Source: Delphinapterus leucas (lineage: Eukaryota; Chordata; Mammalia; Artiodactyla; Monodontidae). From it: a DNA stretch of 64,000 bases. Shown here in pieces: positions 24,132-36,607 of this stretch. Made by a program: the position numbers and the translations under genes. The stretch covers positions 9,594,605 to 9,658,604 of the forward strand of contig NW_022098062.1 in NCBI RefSeq assembly GCF_002288925.2, read 5' to 3'. Numbering within the stretch: position 1 is the first letter of the stretch; every line of letters starts with the position of its first letter. The notes beneath the pieces were generated by a model, which worked only from the letters and a program-made list of their open reading frames with translations, was not told the DNA's origin and made no database searches.

Positions 24132-24348
24132 GGGCTTCCCTGGTGGCGCAGTTGTTGAGGGTCTGCCTGCCGATGCAGGGGACACAGGTTCGTGCCCCGG
24201 TCCGGGAGGATCCCACACGCCGCGGAGCGGCTGGGGCCGTGAGCCGTGGCCGCTGAGCCTGTGTGTCCGGAGCCTGTGCTCCGCAACGGGAGAGGCCACA
24301 ACAGTGAGAGGCCCGCATACCGCAAAAAATAATAATAATAAAATTAAA
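24132..24348 (+). repeat. CHR SINE, compact form (second of a nested pair)
   Basis: Inserted in the tail/duplication boundary of the first SINE. The bases 'taaaaatctg' occur just left of it and are repeated right of it at about 24357-24366. The tail is (AAT)n. Confidence 0.92.
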
Positions 24349-25395
24349 TTAAAATTTAAAAATCTGATCTAAAATTGGGCTGAAGACCTTAACCGACACC
24401 TCACCAAAGAAAATACACAGATGGCAAATAAGCACGTGAAGAGATGCTCTACATAACATGTCATCAGAAAAATGCAAATTAAAACAGCAACGGAATATCA
24501 CTACATACCTATTAAAGTGGCAAAAATCTAGAACACTGTCATCAAATGCTGGCAAGGATGTAGAGTAATAGGAACTCTCATTCATTGCTGGTGGGAATGC
24601 AAAATGGTACAGCCAACTTTGGAAGACAGTTTGGCAGTTTCTTACAAAACTAAACATACTCTTACTATACAATCAATAATTGTGCTCCTTGGTATTTACC
24701 CAAATGAGTTGAAAATTTAGGTCCACATGAAAAACTGCACATGGATATTTATAGCAGCCTTATTCGTAACTGACAAAACTCGGAAGCAACTGAGCTGTCC
24801 ATCAGTGGGTAAATGGATAATTAAACTGTGGTACAACCATACAGTGGAATATTATTCAGTAATACAAAGAAATGAGCTATCAAGCCATTAAAAGACATGG
24901 AGGAAACTTAAATGCATACTGCTAAGTGAAAGAAACCAATCTAAACAGGCTACATACTCCATGATTCCAATTATAATACGACATTCTGAAAAAAAGCAAA
25001 TTTATGGAGATAGTAAAAGAATTTGTGGTTGTTAGAGTTAGGGAGAGGGAGCAATAAATAGGTGGATCCACAGGATTTTTAGGGCAGTGAAACTATTCTG
25101 CATGATACAACCCATAATGCTGAATACATGTCATTATATGTTTGTCCAAACCCATAGAATGTACAACACCAAGAGGCATCTCTAAAGTAAACTGTGGGAC
25201 TTTGGGTAATAATGATGCATCAATATAGGATCATCAATTATAACAAATGTACCACTCTGGCGGGGGATACTGATAATGGGAGAGGCGATGCATTAGTTGG
25301 GGTAAAAGGTATACAAGAAATATCTATAGTACCTTCCACTCAATTTTGCTTTGAACCCGAAACTGCTCTAAAAAATAAAGTATATTAAAAGAGAG

Positions 25396-26204
25396 AGAGA
25401 AAAAAAGAAAAAACAAAATAAAACGAACAAAAAACCACCACCAACAACAAAAAACAGTCCAAAGACTAGAACTGACCTACTGAAGGTCACAGTAAGGGGC
25501 AGTTTTATTAGTAAATAATTACAAAGAGAGTTCAAAACAAAGTTCCCATAATAAACAGTTAAGACATTCACAATTAACAAAGCTCATGAGAAATCAAAAT
25601 CTCCTCCTCTCCTCTTCTCCTCCCACTATTAAAGCTTAGAAATCAACCTTTCCATAACAGACTGCAAAATGTAGACTTTAGCTCCTTTAGGGCCAAATTC
25701 TCATTCGTTCTGATTTTGTTCACTACTAAGCAATAATGTTTAACTTTAGGGAAGTCAACAGCAAAATCCTGCAGTTACAAAGGTTTCTAAGTGATAAGGT
25801 AGATACTGGAAATGACATTTTCCAAGAAAAGAATCTGAAACTTTAATCACTGAGGTTCAAAATGGACAGTATATCAGGAAACTAATATTCCCTTTTTTTT
25901 TTTTTTTTTTAAGGATCCTTAACATTCTTGAAGTTGGCCAACAGGTGATCAACTGGGGCAAGAATGAAGCTAATTTAATTGGGAAATTATATTAATTATC
26001 TAGCAATGTCCTTTTAAGAATTAGAAACTACTAAAAAGACTGAGATAAACTTTAATTTATATTGTACTTTAGGTTTGGACAAATCCAAAAACTGTAAATA
26101 ATTGTGAATAATAATTATTAAGGGTCACAACTTAATGCTTAGGTGCCACATAACCACAAGACTAAACTAACAGAACAGGTTAAAAAAAAAAAAACCTGAA
26201 ATCA
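25396..26204. other. Unannotated stretch
   Basis: A-rich start (25390-25450), then AT-rich sequence with no family recognised. Confidence 0.3.
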
Positions 26205-26581
26205 CTGGAAGAGTATTTTATTTTATTTATTTATTTATTTTTAAATAAATTTCATTTTATTTCATTTCATTTTTGGCTGCGTTGGGTCTTTGTTGCTGCG
26301 CGCAGGCTTTTCTCTAGGTGCGGGGAGCCGGGGCTACTCTTCGTTGTGGTGCGCAGGCTTCTCATTGCGGTGGCTTCTCTTGTTGTAAAGCACGGGCTCT
26401 AGGCGTGCGGGCTCAGTAGCTGTAGCTCGCGGGCTCTGGAGCGCAGGCTCAGTAGTTGGGGCACACGGGCTTAGATACTCCACGGCATGTGGGATCTTCC
26501 CGGACCAGGGCTTGAACCCATGTCCCCTGCATTGGATTCTTAACCACTGTGCCACCAGGAAAGCCCTGGAACAGTATTTTA
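26205..26581 (-). repeat. CHR SINE, long form, with target-site duplication
   Basis: Minus-strand element at 26221-26565. It is flanked by 16-bp repeats with one mismatch (ctggaagagtatttta at 26205-26220, ctggaacagtatttta at 26566-26581). The head lacks part of the usual 'ggcaggcag' segment. Confidence 0.92.
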
Positions 26582-28155
26582 AACGATTTTCTTGTTCCCT
26601 TAATAATCCTTTCGAAGAATAAAGGGAAATTTGCTATTTTGAATTTAAGTGGTATAGAGGTTTCCAATAGGCACACATCGAACCAATTAAACATAAGCCT
26701 CATATGCCCCACACAATTTCAGGAGCAGTGAAACTGTAGATCAGTGGCCTTATGTAAGGCACAGTGACGTCAATTCCATCTCCCTTGACACAAGATAGGG
26801 GTTGGATTAGGAAGCCTGCAGGAATTTCATATCACATTTCCATTCTTCAGTACTCATTCATTTGTATCATTTTGCTGTGACCTTCCTCTCCAGAGACATA
26901 TATTACCGGGACCAGACACATAATCTCTATTAACCTGAAACTATCCTACTAAAAGGACTTCAGGCTTAGCAGAACAGAGGGCTGATGTTGCTTCTTCTTT
27001 CCTCAGTATGAAACAAAAATAATAAATAAAAATACTTTTTCCAAAATGTACATGGATAACACTAATAAACACTGTGTTCAATATTAGAGAAAGAGATATC
27101 TCAAGGAATCGTTGTTAACTAATAGCAGGACTACAAAACAAAATCATTTTCTGCCCCTGTATTTTCCTTAATCAAAGAATAGGCTACAAAACAAGTATTT
27201 ACTGATACTACTGACCCATAAGGGCCTACACTATTTCTACCTGAAAGGGAAGGGAAGTTCAAAGTGGCACCTTCCCCAAAGAAAAGCCCTACCTCAACCA
27301 CCTGAACCACTAGCTAAAACAGAAACAACGACACAAAAAAGGAAAACAACCTCCCAAACCGGAGGCTTGACTACAGGAGCCAGATGAAACTATATATTCG
27401 TTTGTTCAGAAAAAGTAAGTGTCACAGCCAACTTGGCCAGTTCTCACAAAGCACACACCCTTGAGAAGAGCCTGGGTCATCCACGGTCATTTGGGCAGTT
27501 TCTCCACAAGAAGAGCAAGCACACTGCATGTGTAGTGAAAAACAAACATTAAACCTCCAGAACTATTTGCACAAAAGAAAAATGGGATCAATTTGGGCTG
27601 AGAAGGAGTGGTGCTTATCAAAGGTCAACCACGTAGTACGCGTTTGCTCAATCTCCTTGGTAAAGAGCAAATGGACAGAAACGACTCCTTACCCAGAATT
27701 TTCCAAACATTAACCAATGCCCATAACAGCCTAGTGAGGTAAATGAGGTTTTATAAATAGGGGGAGACGCCCTGAGGATACAAAAAAAAAAAAGTGAGGA
27801 CCTGGCCCCTGGGCCAATGTCCTCTCTGCCTTTCACTTGGTATATAGACTACTCAAAAAAGACTGCCTGAAGCCTCTGTTTTCCACCTTAGTATACAGAA
27901 AGCACCTCTCAATTCTCAATTTCACACATAAGAGACTATGTTTTAAGATATAAAGTCTATACCAAAGGTAGCAGGGCTGCTTTGCTTACCACTTTGTCAA
28001 TTATTATCAAAAATTCTATTAATTGGTTAAGGAAGACCTTCTGCCTATATATACAGGCTTTACTACCAAAAAAAAATAGTTTTAAGTAAATTTTACTTTG
28101 TATTATTTATACTACCAGTTGCTAAAGAAACAAAGTCCTGATCATTTTGTACTTG
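26582..28155. other. Largely unannotated stretch
   Basis: No gene. A possible MIR remnant lies at about 27705-27780 ('agcctagtgaggtaaatgag'). Otherwise nothing is recognised. Confidence 0.3.
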
Positions 28156-28159
28156 GGCA

Positions 28160-28365
28160 TGTCAAAATCTTTTTTATTATACAAGTAAATATGTCTGGGA
28201 ACTCACTAGAGGAAAGCACAAGAGAACCACGTGGATGACAGAAATGTTCTATCTTGATTAAGATGGTGGTTATAACATTTATCAAATCTCACTGAATTAT
28301 ATACTGAAGATCTGTGCATTGCCCAGTATGCAAATTTTACCTAAAAAATACATGCATCAAAGAGG
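28160..28365 (+). repeat. Old L1M 3' UTR fragment
   Basis: 'agatggtggttataacattt' and 'tcactgaattatatactgaa' match the L1M 3'-terminal signature. Confidence 0.5.
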
Positions 28366-29745
28366 ATTATTTAATAACCAAACACTTGAGTTAGGAAGCA
28401 TCAAGGGGAAGCCCCATATCACACCACAAAAAGACAAAAATCCCAGTTGAAAAACTTGCTCTTTTTTTCCTCAGCCTGTCATCTCCAACTTCTGTGCACT
28501 AAGTAATTCCTAGGGAATCAAGTGGCCACGGGGCCTTCACAGCCTCCACTAAGCAGAAAGGAGAGGGTCTCAGGGCAGTGTGGAGAATTGCATCTGACTG
28601 TGAGCATGTACACCATGTTCATCAACTAGAGTTGCCTCAGATATCAGGCAAAGTAACACAAACCATCCCTGTGTCAAAGGCATCATGGAAAAAAGCATAG
28701 ATGTCTCCTCTGAGGCAGATTAAGAAGAAATGAATTGAAATTTCATTGGTAACCACATGGCCCAAATTAGTCTCTCATAATTGTCAGTGAGATGCTTATC
28801 AGATTGTACAGAGCAAGTGAGGAATGTAAAATGGTACAAATGTAAATGATTTATATTACAAATGGAAATTGCCACTTTCATCAGCAAGTAGCTAAAAGAA
28901 TATTTTAGCTGAAAAGCCAGGTCTATTTTGTTCAGAAGTAAACCCAGAAATGAGTACATAACAGGATCTCTATTTCAAGGGTTAATAAAAACACCTTTTA
29001 TTCTGAAATTTTAAAAAGGGGTTGGCGGCGGGGGGGAGTTCCTTCTTGATAGAAATGCCAGGTTTAACCATTGGCATGTCGGAGAAAACACAGTGACCCC
29101 CAAGATAACTAGTGTAAGCTAAAGTACAACATGTTCATTTTTTAAAATAGCTCTTTAAAATAACTCCAGTGCAACTCCAAAGTCAGTCATTCTTACTAGC
29201 AGTCTTAAAAAAAAAAAAAGTATTACCAACACTGGCTACATAAATGTAATTACCCATGTTCATTTCTGACACTCGCCTCTTCCCTAAAGACTACTAAGTA
29301 TAGCCACTTCAGCATGTAAGAACAGACTATCTTGGATGATAAACAGGGCTTCAGTAGTGCTTTATAACACTAAACTGATGTAAGGTTGCAATGTTCCCAT
29401 GGGCTCATCTGGTGACACTACCGAAGTTAAAGCTGCAGTGTATTTCAGTCTCCTAGGCTGAAACATGACCTTAGAAACCATCTAATGTGGTTGTTTTCAA
29501 ACTTTCAGATGACTTTCCACCTTCTTTTTGCCCCATCACACTAAAAAGACACAGAATCATCCATCAATAATAACAGATGCAGAAAAGGACCCACAGGTCA
29601 TTTGGAAATGTGCAGCCACCACCACACCCCACATTTCCACTCTGTGCCCAGTCTGAACAGCTTTCCCCATATTTCTATCCTTATTCACAAGCAAACCAGA
29701 AGGCTACTCTACAGAATCCTGGGACTCTGGGTAAATAGAGCTTGA
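28366..29745. other. Unannotated stretch
   Basis: No repeat or coding feature recognised, apart from a short G-rich patch at 29019-29039. Confidence 0.3.
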
Positions 29746-29799
29746 AAAAAATCACTGATCTGGTCCAACCCTTCACTTTACAATTAAAAGTAAGATGAG

Positions 29800-29965
29800 A
29801 GGCAGTATGGCGTAACTAAAAAGGAGACCATGGAATAAAAGTCAATTCTGGTCCTAGCCCTTGCCAGGTGTATGACCTTGAGCAAATCTCTTAAACTCTT
29901 TACATTTCCTCATTATAAAATTGGTATAATCATATCTCTGCCCAGTATTTTCTATAAAATTCCTT
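29800..29965 (+). repeat. MIR SINE
   Basis: 'gtgtatgaccttgagcaaat' and 'tttcctcattataaaattgg' are diverged MIR landmarks. Confidence 0.7.
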
Positions 29966-29988
29966 TGTAAACAGCAGAGCATTACATA

Positions 29989-30134
29989 CAATATGGTGTT
30001 TTTTTGTCTTGTTTTTGGCCACCACGTGGCTTGTGGGATCTTAGTTCCCCGACCAGGGACTGAACCCACGCCCACAGCAATGAAAGCTCAGAGTCCTAAC
30101 CACTGGACCACCAAGGAATTCCCAATAAGGTGTT
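29989..30134 (-). repeat. CHR SINE, short old form, with target-site duplication
   Basis: Minus-strand ~120-bp copy with head 'gggaattccttggtggtcca'. It is flanked by 12-bp repeats with one mismatch (caatatggtgtt, 29989-30000; caataaggtgtt, 30123-30134). It is among the oldest CHR-type copies here. Confidence 0.85.
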
Positions 30135-31730
30135 ATTTTTATTGTCAGGTTATTATAAGCCAAGACAACACGGTGAGTTAAGAGCACCACCAGACCTGGA
30201 ACTAGAGGCTCCTGACAGCCTCTCCAAGGCTTTTCTCACTACTTCACACAATACTTGTGTTCACTGCCAGACCATTCTTATTAAATTCTCAAACTTGGGT
30301 TTTATAATAGCCATTTTTATCAGGAAAACAAAATGGTACCATGCATAAATCAAAATCTTTAAGATTACATGAAAGGGGGATGTAAATGCAAGGAATTTAC
30401 AGTCTCTGCAAGCCAAAAAGGGGAAACACAGATAAAGGGGGTACTTGCATTTTGCATGATGATATGCTGTGAATGCTCACTAAGGGACTAATGAAACAAT
30501 TTTGACCATTCTGAGCTGCTGTGTGCTATTGATGTGCTGAAGAAAAAAATAAAAGCCTACAATGGGGCTGAATAATAACTTGAGGGTATACGCATTGATC
30601 AGAACACAACCGTTATTTTTAACGGTTAAAAATGTTGCAAAGCAATACATGGTTGAACTCCAGGTCAAATAAAAATACAACTGGACAAAGTAATCTAACC
30701 TACAAATTATACATTAATAAAAGACTGAATGGGCATTATCTCTGCCACAAGCCTTACCACCTGGGTGCTGACCATTTAGTGCTCTCACATCTACTGGCCC
30801 TCCAGCCACTGAGCGTCCCCACTCATAAGCCTAAAATGAGTCATTGCTGTTTTACCTGCCTAAAGTGTGAGGAGGAAACAGTGAATTTAAGAAACCAGAT
30901 GGAAAAAAGGATGGAGAAAATAAAGCCAGAGACGTCATTAAAATGTAGCATGAATGGGGAAAAAAGTGTGTGTATACATATATTATTCAAAGAATTTCTA
31001 AGACTAATGGAAAGCTTCTTCTCACCCCCAACCCCTCCAAAAAAACAACCCTTGGAAAATACTACCAACGTAATTTTTTTTTCAGAACACAAAAATTTCT
31101 TTTTAAAGCTCTTTTTAAAGTTTATGAGCTCATGTATATTCATAAAGTGATTCATTTGGTAGGAACATATAGTCATCCAGAAGCAGTGAACAAGCTATAG
31201 CTTTAAATGCTCAATCTACCCATCTAGACTTAAAGGTTATAGTAGCATTTCTGGAAAACATATTACTCATCACTGTTCTAACTATACATCTCTGTATAGA
31301 AAACATGGAGAACAGGGTGGGCTAGTAGTACACAAGTCTGTCACTGACAATGGTTAGAAAAGTCAAACCACATTAGAAAATAGCATGGAACTCTGTTAAC
31401 ATCTGCATAGTTCATCACCCTGGAAATTTCACATCACAGACAATAAGCATATGGACTACTTTCAGGGAAGGCTGTTTTCTGAAAATGACTCACCCTAACC
31501 CATCTTCAGTGTCTAAACATGAGATGAGACAATGCAAAAGTAAAGCAATGGGTCAATAATGCAACCAAATTATAGCAAAGTAAGGTAAACTAAACTATCT
31601 TGTAATTGATAGGCATGTCCTCCCTAAGTTCTGAGTAATTCTCCTCTTATTTCAATGAAGATAGTACATTACACACATGCAGCCTGAACATACAGGATGC
31701 TTTCTATTACTGATAATAATACTAACTAAA
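30135..31730. other. Unannotated stretch
   Basis: Overlapping opposed frames at 30632-31150 (+) and 30841-31176 (-) are the longest outside repeats. They are lysine-rich, with no domain and no conservation evidence. I do not call them genes. Confidence 0.3.
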
Positions 31731-31734
31731 ATTT

Positions 31735-31915
31735 ACAGAGTATTTATTGTTTAAAAAGCACTTGTATTATTATTACTACTACTATGATTGCCTCCATTTT
31801 GCAAAAGAACTGAAGCTCAGAGAAAGGAAATGAATTGCCTAAAATTATGAAGACAGTAAGAAATAATGGTAGGACTCAAATTCAAGTGCTATGACTCTAA
31901 ATTCTGTGATTTTCC
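31735..31915 (-). repeat. MIR SINE
   Basis: 'cctccattttgcaaaagaac' and 'gaattgcctaaaattatgaa' fit a reverse-complement MIR. Confidence 0.7.
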
Positions 31916-31964
31916 TTAAAGTTAAACCTTTTTTCATTTATCAGCATGAAATCCTTCATTCATG

Positions 31965-33400
31965 AAACCTTTCGTTCATTCATTCCTTTATCTAGTGAAG
32001 AAATATTTATTCAACATCTATGTGTTGCACACCATTCTCTTCTTAAGGAAACAGAAAGGGTATGCCTGCTTTAGGTGGTAAAGAAGTGTATATTACAATC
32101 TAGCATAATGGTCAAGGAATGATTAATCCCTAAAAAAAAAAGATACCAGCGTAGGAAGTGGCAAAAAGAAATGGGTATGTGGCACAATGGGAACACAGAT
32201 GAGGAAGCCCTTAACTCTTCCTATAGAGGGCAAGAAAGTTTCCCATAGGAGGTTATAATGTTACCTGAATCTTGAACCATGAAAGAAATCTGGCCAGTAG
32301 ATAGAGGAGGTAGGGGGCGCGTAGGAAATAAAAACAAGAGGGGCAAAGGCCAGAAAATTCATATATAATATATTGAGGAAACTAGCTCAGCATGACTAGG
32401 AGCCAAATCAGGCACCACCCGTGAAGGAGATGGAAAACAGGTAGGGGCCATGGCAAACAAGACCAGGCTTATTGATGCAATGCTAAGGAAAATGGGCTTT
32501 GTTTTACTGGAGATAGAAGACAGTGAAGGTGAGTAACATGCTGAAATTTATGCTTTAAAAAGATCAAACTGGTTTTAGTGTGAAGGTTGGAACTTAGGGA
32601 TAAAAGGCCAGAAACAGGAAAATCAGTTAAAACTCTACTGGAGTAGTACAAAAAATATGAGTGCCTCAATGAAGGCAGTGAAAAGGAGAATGAAGGGCAG
32701 GTAACAAACCAGAAGTCTATCTTGAAAACAGGATCTTAAAACTTAGTGATTGACAAGAAGTCGCCAGGCAAGGTTCAAGGAGTAATCTAGGCTAACTCAG
32801 ATTTCTGGCTTATACTACTGGGTGAAGAAGGAGAAGCTGTTTTGGTTAGATAAATAATGAGTTCTGTTTTAGGTAACTGAATTAAGTCTGTGATACCTAT
32901 GTGGCATAAGGTCAAGATGTCCAAGATACAGTTAGAAACTGCACCCTAAAACAGCACCCTAAAACTCAGAAGAGGTATGGGATTTAGGAGTCATTTGAGT
33001 GTAAGTTGTAGCTGAAGACATGGACCCGTCGCTGGTTAGCCCAGAAAAAATATAAATAGAGGAGACTGAGAAGGGAACATTAATGAACCCAAATATTTAA
33101 GGGATAAAGAGAAACAATGTCGGAGGACTGAGAAAAAGAGTTGTAGGAGGAGAGCCAAGATAAGATGTTTGGAAACCTAGAGAAAAGAGAATTCAAGAAG
33201 GAGCAGGGGGGCACTTCCCTGGTGGTCCAGTGGTTGAGACTCCGTGCCCCCAATGCGGGGCCCTGGGTTCCATCCCTGGTCAGGGAACTAGATCCCGCAT
33301 GCTGCCAGGAAGACTCGGCGCAGCCAAATGAATGAATGAATGAATAAATACATACATAAATAAATAAATAAAAAAGAAAGAGCAGGAGTTACTGCAATTA
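31965..33400 (-). mobile_element. Long LINE-2 fragment including reverse-transcriptase remnant
   Basis: The 3' terminus is at 31965-32040 ('tttattcaacatctatgtgt'). The copy then runs over 1.2 kb upstream into L2 coding sequence. The segment near 32975-33015 ('ggagtcatttgagtgtaagt') corresponds to the decayed RT catalytic (YADD) region. A SINE interrupts the far end. It is full of stops. Confidence 0.75.
33200..33385 (+). repeat. CHR SINE, short form, inside L2
   Basis: Head at about 33208 ('gcacttccctggtggtccag') and tail of AATG/AAAT repeats to about 33373. The L2 bases 'agcagg' recur after the tail, consistent with a short target-site duplication. Confidence 0.88.
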
Positions 33401-33664
33401 AAAAAGAAAGAAACTAAAGAATAAAGTTTCACAAAGAAAGGGGAGTATGAGGGGACGTACACTGAAACAATATTTCTGTAAAGTATTCATATTTGGCAAT
33501 GTGTGAAAGTTTTCAAAAGCCTGTAAGATACCCACACCCGATGACACAGTAACTCCACATCGAAGAGTCTATTCTAAGGAAGGAATCAGAAATCCTACAG
33601 TGGTTTATAAACAAAAATGTTCATCACAGGATTATTTATAATAGCAACAGAATGAAAATTTTTT

Positions 33665-34335
33665 TTGCTTCATAAAAAGATAGTTTTATTATAAAACAAA
33701 ACATGGATATAGAAAGAAAAAGTAAAAGCTTGATAAGCTAACGTGAATATTCTTTGTAACTGACATCCGGGTCAAGAAATAGAATGCTGGGACTTCCCTG
33801 GTGGTGCAGTGGTTAAGAATTCGCCTGCCAATGCAGGGGACACGGGTTCGATCCTGGTCCGGGAAGATCCCACATGCCTCGGAGCAACTAAGCCCGTGCG
33901 CCACAACTACTGAGCCTGCACTCTAGAGCCTGTGAGCCACAACTACTGAGCCCGTGTGCCACAACTACTGAAGCCCACGCGCCTAGAGCCCATGCTCCGC
34001 AACAAGAGAAGCCACCGCAGTGAGAAGCCTGTGCACCACAACAAAGAGTAGCCCCCACTCACTGCTAGAGAAAGCCTGCGCACAGCAACGAAGACCCAAG
34101 GCAGCCATAAATAAATAAATAAAAAGGGCAAGAACAAAAGAGTAACATTTAAAAAAAAAAAAAAAAAGAAAGAAATAGAATGCTGCCAGCCACCCCAGGA
34201 GCTTCTCTTTGTGCCTCATCCCAATCATAACCCTTCTCTGTCCTCCAAAGTATCCACTATCCTGGTGTTTACAGTAATCACCTCCTTGTGTTTTAATAGT
34301 TTAATTACTCAAATGTGCATCTCTAGACAATATTG
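33665..34335 (-). repeat. L1M 3' UTR piece, opposite orientation, carrying a SINE
   Basis: Sequences either side of the SINE ('catccgggtcaagaaataga', 'ccagccaccccaggagcttc', 'ccaaagtatccactatcctg') match a reverse-complement old L1 3' UTR. Confidence 0.55.
33774..34185 (+). repeat. CHR SINE, long form, with a second tail
   Basis: Head at 33789/33790. The perfect 16-bp duplication aagaaatagaatgctg is at 33774-33789 and 34170-34185. The normal TAAA tail ends at about 34123. It is followed by about 25 non-A bases (gggcaagaacaaaagagtaa and on) and then a second, longer A tract to 34169. Confidence 0.95.
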
Positions 34336-34694
34336 TTTAATTTGGCAAAAATACTTAAAATGTATGAGAGGAATGGCTAAATAAATTATAGTACATCCAT
34401 ACAATGAATATTAAAGTTATTAAAATTATGTTCATGGATAATTTTCAGTGATACAAAAAAAATTCATGATAATGTTTGCTGAAAAGAGCAGGACACAACC
34501 CCCATATTCAGTTAATTATGTAAAATTAAAATGCATAGAGTCAAAAAAGAAAAAGGTGTAAAACAACAAAATGTTAGTGGAAGTTATATACAGGTAGCGA
34601 GATCACTTGTGGTTTTTGTTTTCTTCTTTAGTCTTCCTTTTTGCATGTACCAAATTTAATAATGTTCATGTATTATTTTTATCTTCTTTTTAAA

Positions 34695-36150
34695 TTAACC
34701 TTTTTTTTTTTTTTTAGGATATCATTGAGGCTCTACTCTGAATCCCGAATAACTAATGCTAAACATCTCTTCCTGTGCTTATGTGCCATCTGCATATCCT
34801 TGTCAGTCAAATGTCTTTGCATGTCTTCTGTCATTTACTAATTGTTTTTTTTCACTATTGAGTTTTAGAGTTCTTCATATATTATAGACAATAGTCTTTT
34901 GTTGGACATGTGGTTCACAAACATTTTCTCCCAGTCCGTAGTTTATGTTTTCATTCTTTTAACACAGTCTTTAGCAGAGCAAAAGTTTTTAGTTTTCATG
35001 AAGTCCAATTTATCAAATTTTCTATGAATCCTACCTTTGATATCAAGTCTGAGAAGTCTTTGCCTAGCTCTAGATTCCAAAAATTTCTCCTGCTCTTTTC
35101 CTAAAAGTTTTATAGTTTTATGTTTGCATTATTTAAGCCTATGATCCAGTTCGAGTTAATTTTTATATAATATATGAAGTTTAAGACAAAGTTCATTTTT
35201 TTGCTTATGGTGTCCAACTGCTCCAGCACCATTACTGAAAATGCTATCTTTCCTCTATTGAATCGCTTCTATATATTTGTCAAAAATCAATTGGGCAATG
35301 GCTAACAGGTACAGCGTTTCTTTTTTAGGTGATGAAAATGTTCAGGAATTAGATAGTGGTGAATGTTGTACAACTTGGTGAATATACTAAAATTCACTGA
35401 ATTGTACACTTTAAAAGGGAAAATGTTATGGTTTGTGAGTTACAGCTCAATTTTTTAAAAAATCCACTGGAGATATAGGTATAGGTCCCTATTCTGTTAC
35501 TCTGAGTTCTCTATTCTTTCCATTGATCTATGTGTCTGTCCCTCACACAAACTCGATTATTGTAGCTGTGTAATAAGTCTTGAAATCAGGTAGCATGATT
35601 CTTCCCACTTTTTTTTATATTTTGCTATCCTCGTTCCTTTGTATTTCCATAGATATTTTATATTGAGAATAATCTTGTCTATATCTACAAAAAAAATCTT
35701 GCTGAAAGTTTTATAGGAATTGTACTAAACTCATATGTCAATCTGGGAAGACCTGATATCTTTATTATACTGAGCCTTCTAATCCAATATACACTGTTAG
35801 TATATTGAAATGCAACTGATTTTTGCATGTTTATCTTATATCCTGTGACTTTGCTAATACACATATTATTTCTAGGAGTTTATCAGTAGATTGTTTTCTA
35901 CATAGCCAATCATGACATCAGTAAATAGGGAGATTTTATTTCTTCCTTTCTGGCCTATATTTCCTTTGTTTCTTTTTCTTGCCTTATTGCCCTAGGTAGA
36001 ACTTCCAGCACTATGTTGAATAAGAGTAATGAGAACAGACATCCTTGTCTTATGCCCAATCTTAGGAGAAAAGCATTCCATTTTCACCATTAAGTACAAT
36101 GTTAGCTGTAGGGTTTTTTGTAAATGCTTTATTGAGAAAGTTGAGAAAGT
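34695..36150 (-). mobile_element. Old L1M, ORF2 3' half, minus strand
   Basis: Reverse-complement L1 landmarks occur in order: 'gttcttcatatattatagac', 'cagttcgagttaatttttat', 'gctccagcaccattactgaa', 'tccattgatctatgtgtctg', 'tagaacttccagcactatgt'. Frames are heavily broken. Confidence 0.82.
35295..35465 (+). repeat. L1M 3' terminus inserted in the opposite-strand L1M
   Basis: 'aatatactaaaattcactga' and 'attgtacactttaaaaggga' are a sense-strand L1M end. It interrupts the surrounding minus-strand L1 between 'atttgtcaaaaatcaattg' and 'atataggtataggtccctat'. Confidence 0.65.
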
Positions 36151-36600
36151 TGTGCTCAAAAAAGGTTGGGCCCTTCTGAGATTATGTATAAAAAGAGTCT
36201 GCAACTCATCAAGGGGGAAAGTAACTACTTGTATCTCTCTCTCCCTCTCTCATGTATATATATCCAAAGATCACCCTATTAACCTCAGAAGGCAATATAT
36301 GTACTATCTAAGCAATCCACTCTATGGTAAATTATCTACACTTGACTCTTAACAATGCTAATTAAATTCAACCATGATCTTTCCTATCAGGCATCCTACC
36401 AGAATAGCTCTGTCATAAACGTAAGACAATAACTTTCTGTTTTAAACTAGTAACCTAGATAACTTGGACAATTAGATTATTAAATACAGTAATGGCAGAG
36501 ACTATGCCACACATTGCTTATATTCCTACTGTGCCTTGAACAGAACCAGAAATAAATAAAGCTATTGATTTAAGTCACTATTTTATGGGATCATTATACA
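36151..36600. other. Unannotated stretch
   Basis: Nothing recognised. Confidence 0.3.
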
Positions 36601-36607
36601 GTTTTTT

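Larger units (their letters stand above)
23840..25395 (+). mobile_element. Old L1M 3' half split by two SINEs
   Basis: ORF2 C-terminal and 3' UTR sequence in sense orientation. 'ctgggagaaaatatttgcaa' comes before the inserts; 'gctggcaaggatgtagagta' and 'ccatacagtggaatattatt' come after. It ends near 'ctctaaaaaataaagtatat'. Frames are broken. Confidence 0.8.
33460..34690 (+). mobile_element. HAL1/L1M 3' end split by a nested insertion
   Basis: Sense L1 order: 'tattctaaggaaggaatcag' and 'caggattatttataatagca' at 33570-33650, resuming at about 34345 with 'tacatccatacaatgaatat'. It ends in the A/T-rich terminus near 34690. The middle (33665-34335) belongs to other elements. Confidence 0.65.

Noticed and set aside
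30632..31176. Overlapping opposed open frames of 172 and 111 codons, the longest outside repeats
   Set aside because: No recognisable domain, low-complexity lysine/phenylalanine-rich translations that mirror A/T-rich DNA, and no splice or conservation support.
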